Shown: positions 1 to 11,000, counted from the first letter of the stretch. The stretch: 64,000 bases of DNA from Candidatus Nanopelagicales bacterium (GCA_037045355.1 JBAOHO010000026.1:124001-188000), one strand, 5' to 3'. Made by a program: numbers and translations. The notes: a model not told the origin generated them from the sequence alone.

Positions 1-1242
1 CTGCGCGAGCCACTGGTATTGGCGGGAGTCCGGTTTGCAACCGCCCACTGCCCAGCAGTTGGAGTTGAGCATGACGAAGTGCCATTCCCCGAAATCGACC
101 GAGTACCAGGGGTCGGTCTGGGTGCCGACCCTCGGGCCGAAGTAGTCGAAGTACCCCACAGCGCCGGAGTTGTACTCGTGGTTGCCCGGGACTGCCCAGG
201 TGCGGTCGCGGAACTGCCCGAAATGGGGGTAGTAGCAGTTGAGGAAGTCCTCGGGAGTCCCGTCCGGATAGACCAGATCGCCGGGAGCGACGAAGGGTTC
301 GGTCGTGGACACCGAGGCAAGCAGCGCCGCCGTGTCCGCCACTGCGCCGAGTTCGCACTGCGCGATGTCCCCTGCGGTGTAGATGATGGTGTCAGGCGCT
401 GGTTCGGACGCCGTTCTTGTGCTGGCGCTGGCAGGAATCGGATTGATGTTGCCCGTGGCATCACGGGTGAACACGGAATAGGAGTACTTGGTGTCGCGGG
501 ACAATCCGCGGTCGACGGTGGAGTTCGCGAGAGCTGCCCGCAGGGGTACTGCAACCCCGTCGCTCGGCGACATCGGTGGCGCGTCGCCTTGGGTCCGACG
601 CACCAGGACCTCAGTGAAGTCGGCATCGGTCGGGTTGCTCCACGACATGGCGACCGTGGACTCGGTCGCCTGGCCGATGAGCAAGTTGGCGACGGGAGCT
701 GGAGGAGTCGAATCCAGTGGCGCAGGTGCCGGCGGGTCGGGTGTGAACTTGTAGGTGACACGGACCTTGGACTTCTTGTCCGGACGGATCCGGACCTTCT
801 TCTTCGACACCTTTACGGTCACCTTGCCGCCGGGGGCGGTGGTCTTCTCGGCTCGAATCCGGTAGGTGCCGACGGTCAGTTTCGTCAACGTGGTCGAGGT
901 GCCGGTCAATGTGCTGAAGCCATCAGATCCGGTGATCGCTACCCGGGCTGTGGCCGCTGCCGACTTCTTCACCTTGACGCGGAGTTTTCCGGTCGGCGGG
1001 GGTTTCTCCTTCTCTTTCCCCTTGCCCTTGTCAGGCTCTTTCCCCTTTCCCTTGGCAGGCTCTTTCCCCTTGCCCTTGTCAGGTCGTTTGTCCTTCTTCG
1101 GTGAGGGCAGCAGCTGCGTGGCGGGTGAGGTCACGGATTCGGGAGTCGCAGAGGTGGCCGCGGAGCTGGTGGCCCCGGTGCCCACCGAGATCACGATGAT
1201 CGAGGTAGCCAGCGCTATCACGCCAGTTCTTCGCCGCTGCAT
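1..1242 (-). CDS. Secreted calcineurin-like (purple acid phosphatase-type) metallophosphatase, C-terminus cut by window edge
   Basis: The ATG at 1242 follows an AGGA ribosome site, and 414 codons are visible before the left edge. The protein opens with an Arg-rich signal peptide. Next comes a Pro/Lys/Gly linker with KGKGKEP-type repeats (about residues 50-75), then a small beta-rich module containing 'GTYRIRAEK', a fibronectin type III domain (about 170-265), and a metallophosphatase domain. Visible metal motifs are TAGDIAQC, APGDLVYPDG and PGNHEY, the D/GD/GNHE blocks of calcineurin-like phosphoesterases. The later His motifs lie beyond the edge. Likely role, inferred: extracellular phosphate-ester hydrolysis. 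The N-terminal layout resembles that of the RCC1 protein at 48285-50174. Confidence 0.85.
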   Translation of the reverse strand, partial: MQRRRTGVIALATSIIVISVGTGATSSAATSATPESVTSPATQLLPSPKKDKRPDKGKGKEPAKGKGKEPDKGKGKEKEKPPPTGKLRVKVKKSAAATARVAITGSDGFSTLTGTSTTLTKLTVGTYRIRAEKTTAPGGKVTVKVSKKKVRIRPDKKSKVRVTYKFTPDPPAPAPLDSTPPAPVANLLIGQATESTVAMSWSNPTDADFTEVLVRRTQGDAPPMSPSDGVAVPLRAALANSTVDRGLSRDTKYSYSVFTRDATGNINPIPASASTRTASEPAPDTIIYTAGDIAQCELGAVADTAALLASVSTTEPFVAPGDLVYPDGTPEDFLNCYYPHFGQFRDRTWAVPGNHEYNSGAVGYFDYFGPRVGTQTDPWYSVDFGEWHFVMLNSNCWAVGGCKPDSRQYQWLAQ

Positions 1243-1272
1243 GTGATCCTTCCTCAGTGTTCGCCGTGTCCC

Positions 1273-1308
1273 CAGCGTCCGCCGCGTCCAACAGCGTCCG
1301 CCGCGTCC
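1273..1308. repeat. Two copies of a 17-bp sequence, period 19
   Basis: CAGCGTCCGCCGCGTCC occurs at 1273-1289 and 1292-1308 in the divergent gap between the phosphatase and the carbonic anhydrase gene. It is one of several short direct repeats found in gene gaps of this window. Confidence 0.8.
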
Positions 1309-1348
1309 CCGAAACACAACAACGGTTTCGAGCGGCGGGGAAACAATG

Positions 1349-1363
1349 ATCCGGAAACCGGAT
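1349..1363. promoter_or_regulatory. Perfect inverted repeat in a divergent intergenic region
   Basis: ATCCGG-AAA-CCGGAT is a perfect 6-bp inverted repeat with a 3-base centre. It lies in the 263-bp gap (1243-1505) between two divergent genes, so an operator is more likely than a terminator. The cognate regulator is unknown. Confidence 0.35.
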
Positions 1364-1505
1364 ACGGCGCACCCGGTGCTCGTCACCGATGTTCGCTCCA
1401 CCATTGCATATCCCCGGTGACATCCGGTAACGGTGCACTGGCGTGGCGTCGCGACGGTCGGCACCGCGGCACCGCAGTCCCCCCCGGTCCGCGTAGCGTG
1501 TTCGG

Positions 1506-2246
1506 GTGACTGCTACTTCCGGCATCGCGCCGGCCGCCATGATCACGCGCGAGTTTCCCGGGGCTGCCCCCATGAGCCAGTTCCTGACGCGACAGTCCGC
1601 GTGGCTGCGAGCCCAGGGGTTCGACCCGGAGGATGCTCTCGCAATCTCGGCCACATGTCGCGACGAGATCCTGGCTCCGCTTCGCGCCCAAGTCCGGACC
1701 CACTGGCATCGAGCGTTCGACTTCAGCAGCCTGTCCGGGCTCCCTTTGGCAGGTCTGACCGGTGCCCGCGCGGCTCTCGGACACGCTCCTCAGACGGGGG
1801 ACCGCGTCGAGATGGTCGTCTTCGCGCTGCCCCACATCGGCGTGTTGGCCGACGGCGCCGTCGGACAGGCGATGCGACGCGGCCGAGTCGATCCCACCAC
1901 CGCCTGCGGATCGCTGGTCGCCGCGATCGAGCAGTCGCAGACGGATCCCATCGGCGCCATGGATCCCGATGACCCCGAACAGTCTCTGGTTCGTGCCCGG
2001 TTGCTGGCCGAGATCCCCGACCTGGCGCGCTGCGACCTGCGAACCGTCACCACCACCGTGAGAGATCTGATGGTCGCCGACTTGTGGCGCATGCTGCAGG
2101 GCATCAGCGACACCGATCAGGTGGACCTTGCGCTGGTATCCGGGCTAGTGGTCCACGGTCCGGACGGTCTCGATTTCGTGGTGCCAGGGACGTGTCGGGT
2201 GCGCACCAGAGGCCGGGTGGTCGACTCCGCCGGTGCGTACGACTGA
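1506..2246 (+). CDS. LCIB/C-type beta-carbonic anhydrase-like protein
   Basis: This is a 246-aa soluble protein. The pattern SATCRDEI (Cys51), LPHIGV (His110) and TTACGS (Cys134) matches, in order and rough spacing, the Cys-His-Cys zinc site of the limiting-CO2-inducible B/C family of beta-type carbonic anhydrases. That family was first known from algae and is also found in bacteria. The predicted reaction is CO2/bicarbonate interconversion in the cytoplasm. The GTG at 1506 keeps the conserved-looking 'FPGAAPM' stretch; ATG at 1539 or 1572 are alternative starts, and no clear ribosome site decides between them. The gene stands alone, convergent with the mmsA-like gene. The family call rests on motif memory and activity is inferred. 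Confidence 0.65.
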   Translation: MTATSGIAPAAMITREFPGAAPMSQFLTRQSAWLRAQGFDPEDALAISATCRDEILAPLRAQVRTHWHRAFDFSSLSGLPLAGLTGARAALGHAPQTGDRVEMVVFALPHIGVLADGAVGQAMRRGRVDPTTACGSLVAAIEQSQTDPIGAMDPDDPEQSLVRARLLAEIPDLARCDLRTVTTTVRDLMVADLWRMLQGISDTDQVDLALVSGLVVHGPDGLDFVVPGTCRVRTRGRVVDSAGAYD

Positions 2247-2285
2247 CGCGAGGGTGATCTGACTCAAGCGCGCACTGGAGTCACG

Positions 2286-2314
2286 GTGACCGACTCGAGT
2301 GTGACCGACTCGAG
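2286..2314. repeat. 14-bp direct repeat between convergent genes
   Basis: GTGACCGACTCGAG occurs at 2286-2299 and again at 2301-2314 (period 15), in the 99-bp gap between the convergent carbonic anhydrase and mmsA-like genes. Each unit contains the palindrome CTCGAG. Confidence 0.8.
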
Positions 2315-2345
2315 GGGGTAGTGCCGCGATTCCTGGTGAGGCGAA

Positions 2346-3848
<1,503 letters not shown>

Positions 3849-3905
3849 GACTATCTCTCCTTGGTTGTCGGGTGATCACCCGGTTGTCGTGTCTTTCCAC
3901 ATCAG

Positions 3906-5322
3906 TCAGCTGTCGAAACCCAGCCCCATGCGGTCGAGGGTGCGCAGCCAGAGATTGCGTCGCCCCAGGTCCGCGTCCGCAGCCTGAAGGGACCGACGCG
4001 TGATGTCCACGCCGATCTGCCGGATCGGCTCGGGTGGGAACGGCAGCGGCTTGGAGCGCACCATCTTCAGGCGGGTGCGGGGCGTGTCCTCGGATCGCAG
4101 CAGATCCAGCATGGTGTCGGCGCCGAACCGCGACGCTCCCACACCCAGCCCGGTGAAGCCCACGCAGTAGACCAGGCGTCCGCCGAACGCCGAACCCCAG
4201 AACGCGCTGAACCGCGAGCAGGTGTCGATCGCTCCCGCCCACGCGAACTCGACGGGGACATCCCCGACGGCCGGGAAGGTGTCGTGAAGGTGTTGGACAA
4301 GGCGGGCGGTGAGGAAGTCGTCCCGCTCCAATGTCGACCCCGGACGCTCCCCTCGCTGGTACACCGCGTCATAACCGCCCCATAGGATCCGGTCGTCCTG
4401 CGTCAGTCGGTAGTAGTGGAACTGGTTGCCGGAGTCGCTGATCCCCTCACGGCCGTTCCAGCCGATCTGACGCCGGATCTCGGGTGGCAACGGGGCCGTG
4501 ACCACGACGTGGTCGAACACCGGGATGACGTAGTGGGAGATCCGCTTGAGTAGGGGTGTGTGCGCGGCTGTTGCCAGCGCCACCCGGTGTGCGACCACGG
4601 CGCCGGAGTGAGTGCGCACCTCGACTCCGGATCCGGAAGCCCGCACGCCGGTCACAGGGGAGTGCTCGACTACTGCGCACACCCAGGGACTCCGCCGCGC
4701 GGGCCAGGCCCCAACTCAGCCGGGCGGGATCGACCAGCCCGACGTCGGGGTCCCGGATCGCCCCTACGTAGGTGGGCGAGTCCACCAGGGCTCGGGTGTG
4801 GTCGCGGTCCAGCAACTCGAGGTCGACACCGTAGTCCTCGGCTTCGGCCATGCCGTCGGCGAGGTGCGCCAACTGGTAGTCCTCGGTGGCCACCCAGAGG
4901 TCACCGGTGTGCTCGTAGCCGCATTCGATGCCGTACTTCGTGATCGTGTCCTGGATCTCGGCGAGGTTCTGTATCCCCAGGCGGTGCAGTTCCGCGAATT
5001 CGTCCGGCCAGCGTGCGATGCCGTTGGCGTGGCCATGCGTGATGGACGCTGCGACGAATCCACCGTTGCGACCACTGGCGGCGTTGGCGATGCGGCCGCC
5101 TTCGATGAGCACGACGTCGTGCTCAGGGTGGCGTTCCTTGGCGCGCAGGGCCGTCCAGAGGCCGGTCAGACCGCCACCGACCACCACCAGGTCGCAACTG
5201 GTGCGCCCCTCCAATGGGTCGCGAGCGGCCGGGCGGTCGGACTGGGACAGCCAGAAGGGCTCGTGCCGGACATCGCGCAGTGCCGCGTGTGCGCGCTCGC
5301 CCGGTGCTGGGGCGAACGGCAT
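3906..5322 (-). pseudogene. FAD-dependent amine oxidase (PuuB/DAO family), frameshifted
   Basis: Two overlapping frames together give a complete DAO-type flavoprotein. The 5' part (from ATG 5322) holds the FAD-binding 'DLVVVGGGLTGLWTALRA' and 'GRNGGF'. The 3' part (to 3906) holds 'DDRILWGGYDA', 'AWAGAIDTCSRF' and 'VGFTGLGVGASRFG'. The frames meet near 4668-4682. Removing one base, either from the GGG of the minus-strand CTGGGTGTG or the A in CGCAGTAG (4674), joins them. Members resembling gamma-glutamylputrescine oxidase deaminate polyamine derivatives to aminoaldehydes, which fits the flanking pot and aldehyde dehydrogenase genes. Whether the break is real or an assembly error cannot be told from this sequence. 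Confidence 0.8.
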
Positions 5323-5323
5323 G

Positions 5324-6169
5324 TCAGCCTTCCTTCTTCTTCCTGCTGGCCAGCTGACCGATGACGACGATCGCCAGCGCGATCATGAACATCGCGGTGG
5401 CGATGACGTTGGCCTGGGGCGGGATGCCGCGGGTGGCCGAGACGTACACGAATTTGGGGAACGTCGTGAACTGACCCGAGTTGAAGTTGGTGATGATGAA
5501 GTCGTCGAAACTCAGCGAGAACGCGAGCAGCGCGGCTGCCGCGATGCCAGGGGCGACGAGGGGCAGCGTGATGCGGCGGAAGGCTCCCCATTCGCTCGCA
5601 TAAAGATCCATGGCCGCTTGCTCCAACCGTGGATCGAGGCTCGCCAATCGCGCCTTGACCGTGACCACGACGAAACTGATGCAGAACATGATGTGGGCGA
5701 TGACGACAGTCGTGAATCCCAGCGGTACGAACATGTTGAGGAACAGGGCCAACAGCGATGAACCGAGGACAACCTCAGGAGTCGCCATGGGCAGGAAGAT
5801 CAGCAGGTTCGTCGTCGAGCGGCCGCGGAACCGGTGGCGCACCAGAGCGAAGGCGATGAGGGTCCCCAGGATGGTCGCTACCGCCGTGACGACGGCCGCC
5901 ACCATGATGGAGTTGACCACGGAACCGCACACCTCGGGGGCGCCACAGGGATTGAGCCAGTTCTCGAGTGTGAATCCCTGCCACACCAGGTTGGTGCGAC
6001 CGGCGGCGTTGAACGAGAACGCGAATGTGTAGGCCACGGGAAGCAGCAGGTAGATGAATGCGATGACCGCGTACACCTTGATCGCGTTGCGCCCCAGCCA
6101 CCCCCGGAACTTCTGCCCGGCTGACAGAGGTTTGCCCTCGACCGGTGCGGTTGACGTGGCGGCGCTCAT
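5324..6169 (-). CDS. potC: Polyamine ABC transporter permease PotC
   Basis: This 281-aa inner-membrane permease has about six hydrophobic segments (for example AVIAFIYLLLPVAYTFAFSF near residue 40) and a BPD-type cytoplasmic loop 'EWGAFRRITLPLVAPGIAAA'. It pairs with PotB as the second permease of a spermidine/putrescine importer. Its start overlaps the potB stop by 4 bp, and its stop lies just before the FAD oxidase start, so the genes are one transcription unit. The length is normal for PotC. Confidence 0.92.
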   Translation of the reverse strand: MSAATSTAPVEGKPLSAGQKFRGWLGRNAIKVYAVIAFIYLLLPVAYTFAFSFNAAGRTNLVWQGFTLENWLNPCGAPEVCGSVVNSIMVAAVVTAVATILGTLIAFALVRHRFRGRSTTNLLIFLPMATPEVVLGSSLLALFLNMFVPLGFTTVVIAHIMFCISFVVVTVKARLASLDPRLEQAAMDLYASEWGAFRRITLPLVAPGIAAAALLAFSLSFDDFIITNFNSGQFTTFPKFVYVSATRGIPPQANVIATAMFMIALAIVVIGQLASRKKKEG

Positions 6170-7086
6170 ACCAGGTCCTCCGTTCCGACCTTGCGGACAT
6201 AGATCAGCACGAGAATCAGGATCGAGACCATGAGGATGAACGACAACACGGCAGCCGTCGGATAGTCGTTCACGCTGAGGAACGTGTATTCGATGCGGTT
6301 GCCGATCATCGTGTTGCTCGGTCTGCCGAGCAGCGCAGCGTTGACGTAGTCACCGGCTGCGGGGATGAACGTCAGCAGGGTTCCGGCGATGACCCCGGGT
6401 AGTGACAGCGGGAAGGTCACTTTGAAGAATCCGGTGGCCGGCTTGGCGTAGAGGTCCCCGGATGCCTCGATCAGTCGGCGATCGACTCGTTCGAGGCTGG
6501 CGTAGATGGGCAGGGTCATGAACGGCAGGAAGTTGTAGGTCAGGCCGGTGATGACGGCGAGTGCCGAGGGGTAGATGCCACCCGTGTCTCCCACGAGCCC
6601 GATGGTCCTCAGAACCGCCACGACGGGACCCTCGTCGGCCAGGATCTGGCGCCAGGCGATCGTTCGGAGGATGAACGACACGAAGAACGGTGCGATCACC
6701 ATGACCAGCAGAAGGTTGCGGTATTTGCCCGCTCGGAACGCGATGGCGTACGCGAGCGGATATCCGATCAGAAGAGCAAGGATGGTCGCGATGGCTGAGT
6801 AGAAGAACGATCGGATGAGCGGGACGTAGTAGGTGTCGTCGGTCAGGGTTTCGGCGTAGTTGCTGAACGAGAAAGTCTGCTCGAACTGGCCCACCTCACC
6901 CCCAGGAACCGGTGTCTGCAGGCTCGTCAAGAACAGCGACACCAGGGGGATCACGAAGAAGATCCCGAGCCACAGCATGCCCGGGAGCATGAGCAGGTAC
7001 GGAGCTAACTTGCCGCGTTTGTTCGGTGGCGGAGGCTTCTGGCGTTCGTCTTCGATCGTGTCGCCGATGGCCTGAGCGATAGCCAT
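6166..7086 (-). CDS. potB: Polyamine ABC transporter permease PotB
   Basis: This 306-aa permease has a basic cytoplasmic N-terminus (residues 1-25, KPPPPNKRGK), about six membrane segments and the BPD loop around 'LPIYASLERVDRRLIEASGDLYA'. That loop contacts the PotA ATPase. The gene lies 4 bp after potA and overlaps potC by 4 bp. The product would form the importer channel with PotC. PotB and PotC permeases of this type belong to the spermidine/putrescine-preferring class, but substrate choice cannot be read directly from sequence. Confidence 0.92.
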   Translation of the reverse strand: MAIAQAIGDTIEDERQKPPPPNKRGKLAPYLLMLPGMLWLGIFFVIPLVSLFLTSLQTPVPGGEVGQFEQTFSFSNYAETLTDDTYYVPLIRSFFYSAIATILALLIGYPLAYAIAFRAGKYRNLLLVMVIAPFFVSFILRTIAWRQILADEGPVVAVLRTIGLVGDTGGIYPSALAVITGLTYNFLPFMTLPIYASLERVDRRLIEASGDLYAKPATGFFKVTFPLSLPGVIAGTLLTFIPAAGDYVNAALLGRPSNTMIGNRIEYTFLSVNDYPTAAVLSFILMVSILILVLIYVRKVGTEDLV

Positions 7087-7090
7087 GGAT

Positions 7091-8266
7091 TCAGCTCGCC
7101 ACGAGTGCGTCAGGGTCGATCTCGACGCCGGCGTTGATGTCGTCGTTGCCGTTCAGCACGAACCCATGCGAAGCGGCCCAGGTCAGCCTCACCCGAGACG
7201 CGACCGGTTGCAGCGCTTGTGAGTTGAGGTTCTGGGCGAACACCTGGATGACTTCGCCGCTGGGTGTGCGGACCTCGTACTGGGTGGAGACACCGAGGAA
7301 ACTGGTCGCTTCGACCACGCCGTCGACGAAGTTGCCGTCGGTCGGCGCGACAGCCGCGTCATCGAGACCGGCGATGTGGATCTTCTCGGGTCTTACTCCG
7401 ACAAGCACCCTCGAGCCCGTGGCGGTGGACACGTCCCGCCCCAATCGGGACTTCGGCATGCGGAACCGGCCGTCCGGGTCCTCGAGCACCAGTTCTTCGC
7501 CATCGACCTCCACCACTGTCGCTGGGAAGAGGTTCGACTGGCCCAGGAAGTTGGCCACGAACGCGGTGTCCGGGGATTCGTACAACTGCGTGGGCGGGCC
7601 CATCTGCTCGATGATGCCGTTGTTCATGACGGCGACCGTGTCGGCCATGGTCATGGCCTCCTCTTGGTCGTGCGTCACGTGGATGAAGGTCAGTCCCACC
7701 TCGGTCTGGATGCGTTTGAGTTCCAACTGCATCTGGCGGCGCAGTTTGAGGTCCAGCGCGCCCAGCGGCTCGTCGAGCAGAAGTACTGCTGGGCGGTTCA
7801 CGATGGCGCGGGCCAAGGCGACGCGCTGTTGTTGGCCGCCGGACAACTGGGTGGGTTTGCGGTCAGCGACCTGCGACAACTGGATCAACTCCAGTGCGTC
7901 GTCCACGGGCTTCTTGACGTCCTTGATTCCGCGGCGCTTCAGACCGAACCCGACGTTCTCGCGGATGGTCATGTGGGGGAAGAGGGCGTAGTTCTGGAAG
8001 ACCGTGTTGACGGGTCGTTTGTACGGCTTCAGATGGGTGATGTCGGCATCGCCGATCCGGATTCGGCCCGCGGTCGGGTCCTCGAGTCCGGACACCATGC
8101 GCAGTGTCGTCGTCTTGCCGCAGCCCGAAGGCCCGAGCAGGGCGAAGAACGAGCCCTGCGGCACTTGCAGAGACAGGTCGTCGACCGCCTTGAAGTCGCC
8201 GAACGCCTTGGACAGGTTCTCGAGGAAGAGGTCCCCCTCGGCCTTGGTGATGTCGGTCTTCGCCAT
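7091..8266 (-). CDS. potA: Polyamine ABC transporter ATPase PotA
   Basis: The 391-aa ATPase has Walker A 'GPSGCGKTT', the Q-loop region, ABC signature 'LSGGQQQRVALARA', Walker B 'VLLLDEPLGALD' and the switch His in 'IHVTHDQEEA'. A C-terminal TOBE domain follows (about residues 290-380, 'VGVRPEKIHIAG'). It powers uptake through PotBC. It lies between potD (9 bp gap) and potB (4 bp gap). Confidence 0.93.
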   Translation of the reverse strand: MAKTDITKAEGDLFLENLSKAFGDFKAVDDLSLQVPQGSFFALLGPSGCGKTTTLRMVSGLEDPTAGRIRIGDADITHLKPYKRPVNTVFQNYALFPHMTIRENVGFGLKRRGIKDVKKPVDDALELIQLSQVADRKPTQLSGGQQQRVALARAIVNRPAVLLLDEPLGALDLKLRRQMQLELKRIQTEVGLTFIHVTHDQEEAMTMADTVAVMNNGIIEQMGPPTQLYESPDTAFVANFLGQSNLFPATVVEVDGEELVLEDPDGRFRMPKSRLGRDVSTATGSRVLVGVRPEKIHIAGLDDAAVAPTDGNFVDGVVEATSFLGVSTQYEVRTPSGEVIQVFAQNLNSQALQPVASRVRLTWAASHGFVLNGNDDINAGVEIDPDALVAS

Positions 8267-8275
8267 GCTCCCGCC

Positions 8276-9469
8276 TCAGCCCTGGATCACTCGGCCGAAG
8301 GATTCGGAGTACTCGGCCTGTTCCTCCGGGGTCAGGGGGCGGAACACCTGCGACTCGTTCAGGGTCGCGTCGCTGGGGAAGATCCATTCACTCTTGGCGA
8401 GTTCCGGATCGATCTTCATCATCTCTTCCTTGGCGCCCTTCACCGGACAGATGTAGTTGACGTAGGCGGCGACCTCGGCAGCGTTCTTGGGGTCGTAGTA
8501 GAAGTTCATCAACTCCTCGGCGCCCGTCTTGTTGGTCGCCGTCACCGGGATCATCAGGTTGTCCGACCACAGCGTGCCGCCGGTGTCGGGCAGGGCGAAG
8601 TCCCATTTGTTCCCGTTCTCGGCGTTGATCTGGAAGATGTCGCCGCTCCAACCGATCGCAGCATAGGCCTGCCCGTTGATGAGGTCTTCTTTGTACGAGT
8701 TGCCCTTGACCTGCTTGACCTGGCCGGAATCCACCTGCTGCTGCAGGACGTCGAGAGCCGCATTGAACTGTTCGGTGGTGAACGGCTCGTCGATGGCGAC
8801 GCCCTGACTCATCATGATCAGCCCGATGGTGTCGCGCATCTCGGACAGCACGACGACCTTGCCCGCAAGTTCGGGCGCCCACAGGTCCTCGACGGTCCTC
8901 AGGCCGTTGGGGACCATCTCCTTGTTCCAGGCCAAGCCCCCGAACCCGGACTGCCAGGTCAGGGAGAACTTGCGGCCCGGGTCGAAGGCGACGTCCGCGA
9001 GCGCGGGCAGGATGTTCTTCTTGTTGGGAACGTTGGCTTCGTCGATCTCGGCGACGTATCCCTTCCGGATCCACTCACCAGCGAGCCAGTCGGTCAGCGT
9101 GACGATGTCGTAGCCGATGTTCTGGCCGTTCGCCAACTGGGGCGCGACCTTGCCGTTGAACGAGACGTTGTCCTCGATGTCCTCGCGGTACTCGACCGTC
9201 TGGCCCGATTCCTTCTCAAAGCGCTCCAGCGTCGGGTAGCTCTTCGTCTTGCCGTCGTAGTCGAGGTACAGCGTCCAGTTGGCCCAGACGATCGTGTTGC
9301 TGTCGCCACCGCCCGAGGCGGCGGGCGAGGATCCGGAAGTACTACCGCCGGTGCCGCAGGCGGCCAGGCCGGCGGCTGCTCCGGTGGCGCCCACAGCGGC
9401 CAGGAAGTTGCGGCGGGACATCGCCTGACGCAGGGCTTCGATGCGCGGATCAGGATGCTTCTCGGTCAC
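8276..9469 (-). CDS. potD: Polyamine-binding lipoprotein PotD
   Basis: The 397-aa substrate-binding protein starts at a GTG (9469) behind GGGAGAGA. Its leader combines a twin-arginine motif (SRRNFL) with a lipobox ending in LAAC, so it is predicted to be Tat-exported and lipid-anchored. The mature part follows a Gly/Ser linker and has the PotD fold pattern: 'IVWANWTLYLDYD', 'YDIVTLTDWLAGEWI', 'NLMIPVTATNKTGAEELMNF'. It would deliver putrescine or spermidine to PotABC. It is the first transport gene after the two aldehyde dehydrogenases. Confidence 0.92.
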   Translation of the reverse strand: MTEKHPDPRIEALRQAMSRRNFLAAVGATGAAAGLAACGTGGSTSGSSPAASGGGDSNTIVWANWTLYLDYDGKTKSYPTLERFEKESGQTVEYREDIEDNVSFNGKVAPQLANGQNIGYDIVTLTDWLAGEWIRKGYVAEIDEANVPNKKNILPALADVAFDPGRKFSLTWQSGFGGLAWNKEMVPNGLRTVEDLWAPELAGKVVVLSEMRDTIGLIMMSQGVAIDEPFTTEQFNAALDVLQQQVDSGQVKQVKGNSYKEDLINGQAYAAIGWSGDIFQINAENGNKWDFALPDTGGTLWSDNLMIPVTATNKTGAEELMNFYYDPKNAAEVAAYVNYICPVKGAKEEMMKIDPELAKSEWIFPSDATLNESQVFRPLTPEEQAEYSESFGRVIQG

Positions 9470-9513
9470 GGTTCTCTCCCTGGGTGTGGGTGTGTTGCCA
9501 ACTTAGCCGGGGT

Positions 9514-10998
9514 TCAGCCCGGGTTGCTGAAGATCGTGCGATGCCATTCCTTGCGGGCGGTCCCCGTGATGTCCATCGACACATGCTTGATCTGGGTGTA
9601 CTCCTCGAAGGAGTACAGGCTCATGTCCTTGCCGATCCCGGATTGTTTGTAGCCGCCGTGCGGCATCTCCGAGACGATCGGGATGTGGTCGTTGATCCAC
9701 ACGCAGCCGGCCTCGATCTCACGCGAAGCGCGATGGGCGCGCACGACGTCCATCGTCCAGGCCGACGCGGCGAGGCCATACGGGGTGTCGTTCGCCAGGC
9801 GAAGTCCCTCGTCGTCGCTGTCGAAGGGAAGCGCGACGAGGACCGGTCCGAAGATCTCCTCCTGCACGATCTCGCTGTCCTGAGCGGCATCGGTGATCAG
9901 GGTCGGGCGGTAGAACGACCCCTCGGGCAGGTCCTCGGGAGCTGAGCCCCCGCAGGCCACTGTCGCCCCTGCCGCGACCGCGCGCTGCACCATGCCCGCG
10001 ACTTTGTCGCGTTGCGCCACAGAGATCAAGGGACCCAGATCGGTGTCGGGCGACGAGGTGTCGCCGAGAACCACCTTGTCCATCACTGTGGCGACTCCGG
10101 CGACAAAGTCGTCGAACAGGGAACGGTGTACGTAGGCGCGGGTGGCTGCCGTGCAGTCCTGGCCCGTGTTGATGAGAGCTCCCGCGACGGCTCCTTGGAT
10201 CGCTGCGTCCAAGTCGGCGTCATCGAACACCAGGAACGGCGCCTTGCCGCCGAGTTCCAGATGCGCCCGTTTGAGTGATGCCGTCGCCACCTCCGCGACG
10301 CGGTGGCCGACCTTGGTGGACCCGGTGAACGAGACCATTCGGACCGTCGGGTGGGCGACGAGCGCCTCGCCCACTTCGGGGCCGGTGCCAGTGAGAACGT
10401 TGAACACGCCGTCGGGCAAGCCGGCCGCCGTGGCATCTTCCGCGAGCATCAGGCTGGTCAGGGGCGTGAGTTCGCTGGGTTTCAGCACGATCGTGTTGCC
10501 GGCCGCGACGGCGGGGAGCATCTTCCACATGGCCATCTGCAGCGGGTAGTTCCATGGCGCGATGGAACCGATGACCCCGACGGGTTCGCGCCGGATGGTG
10601 GAGGTGTGATCGCCGTCCCATTCCGCGGCGGCGCTGCCCTGCAACTGCCGAGCCGCCCCCGCGAAGAACAGGGCATTGTCGATGGATCCCGGCACGTCGA
10701 AACCGGTGGCCAGACGGATCGGTTTTCCCGCTTGTTCCGACTCGACCTGGGCGTACTCATCGGCACGGGCGCGCATACGGTCGGCCAGAGCCAGCAGCGC
10801 CTCGCTGCGGACGACCGGGGGAACGCGTGACCATTCGGCGAACGCTGCCGCCGCGGCTGAAACCGCCGTGTCCACATCCGATGCGTCGGCCAGCGTTACG
10901 GAGGCCACGGTGCGACCATTCGCAGGGTTGGTCACGTCGAGCTTCTCGCCGGAACTACCTTCGCCGGCGCGACCGGCGATCCACTGGCCGTGTGCCAC
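9514..10998 (-). CDS. Aminoaldehyde dehydrogenase (gamma-aminobutyraldehyde dehydrogenase-like), copy 1
   Basis: The start is GTG at 10998, 6 bases after GAGGAG and overlapping the end region of copy 2; the frame stays open upstream, but that extension overlaps copy 2. The 494-aa ALDH has 'IAPWNYPLQMAMW', 'FTGSTKVGHRVAE', Glu in 'LELGGKAPFLV' and catalytic Cys in 'GQDCTAATR'. Its C-terminus 'HGGYKQSGIGKD' is typical of aminobutyraldehyde/betaine-aldehyde dehydrogenases. Predicted to oxidise 4-aminobutanal (or the 3-amino analogue) to the amino acid with NAD+. It is a clear paralogue of the next gene. Confidence 0.87.
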   Translation of the reverse strand: MAHGQWIAGRAGEGSSGEKLDVTNPANGRTVASVTLADASDVDTAVSAAAAAFAEWSRVPPVVRSEALLALADRMRARADEYAQVESEQAGKPIRLATGFDVPGSIDNALFFAGAARQLQGSAAAEWDGDHTSTIRREPVGVIGSIAPWNYPLQMAMWKMLPAVAAGNTIVLKPSELTPLTSLMLAEDATAAGLPDGVFNVLTGTGPEVGEALVAHPTVRMVSFTGSTKVGHRVAEVATASLKRAHLELGGKAPFLVFDDADLDAAIQGAVAGALINTGQDCTAATRAYVHRSLFDDFVAGVATVMDKVVLGDTSSPDTDLGPLISVAQRDKVAGMVQRAVAAGATVACGGSAPEDLPEGSFYRPTLITDAAQDSEIVQEEIFGPVLVALPFDSDDEGLRLANDTPYGLAASAWTMDVVRAHRASREIEAGCVWINDHIPIVSEMPHGGYKQSGIGKDMSLYSFEEYTQIKHVSMDITGTARKEWHRTIFSNPG

Positions 10999-11000
10999 CG

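Noticed and set aside
19..1104. 361-codon plus-strand open frame
   Set aside because: It is antisense to the metallophosphatase, which has a signal peptide and clear motifs; the plus-strand product is low-complexity with no domain.
7376..9652. 758-codon plus-strand open frame
   Set aside because: It runs antisense across potA and potD, both with complete motifs; long antisense frames are common in GC-rich DNA.
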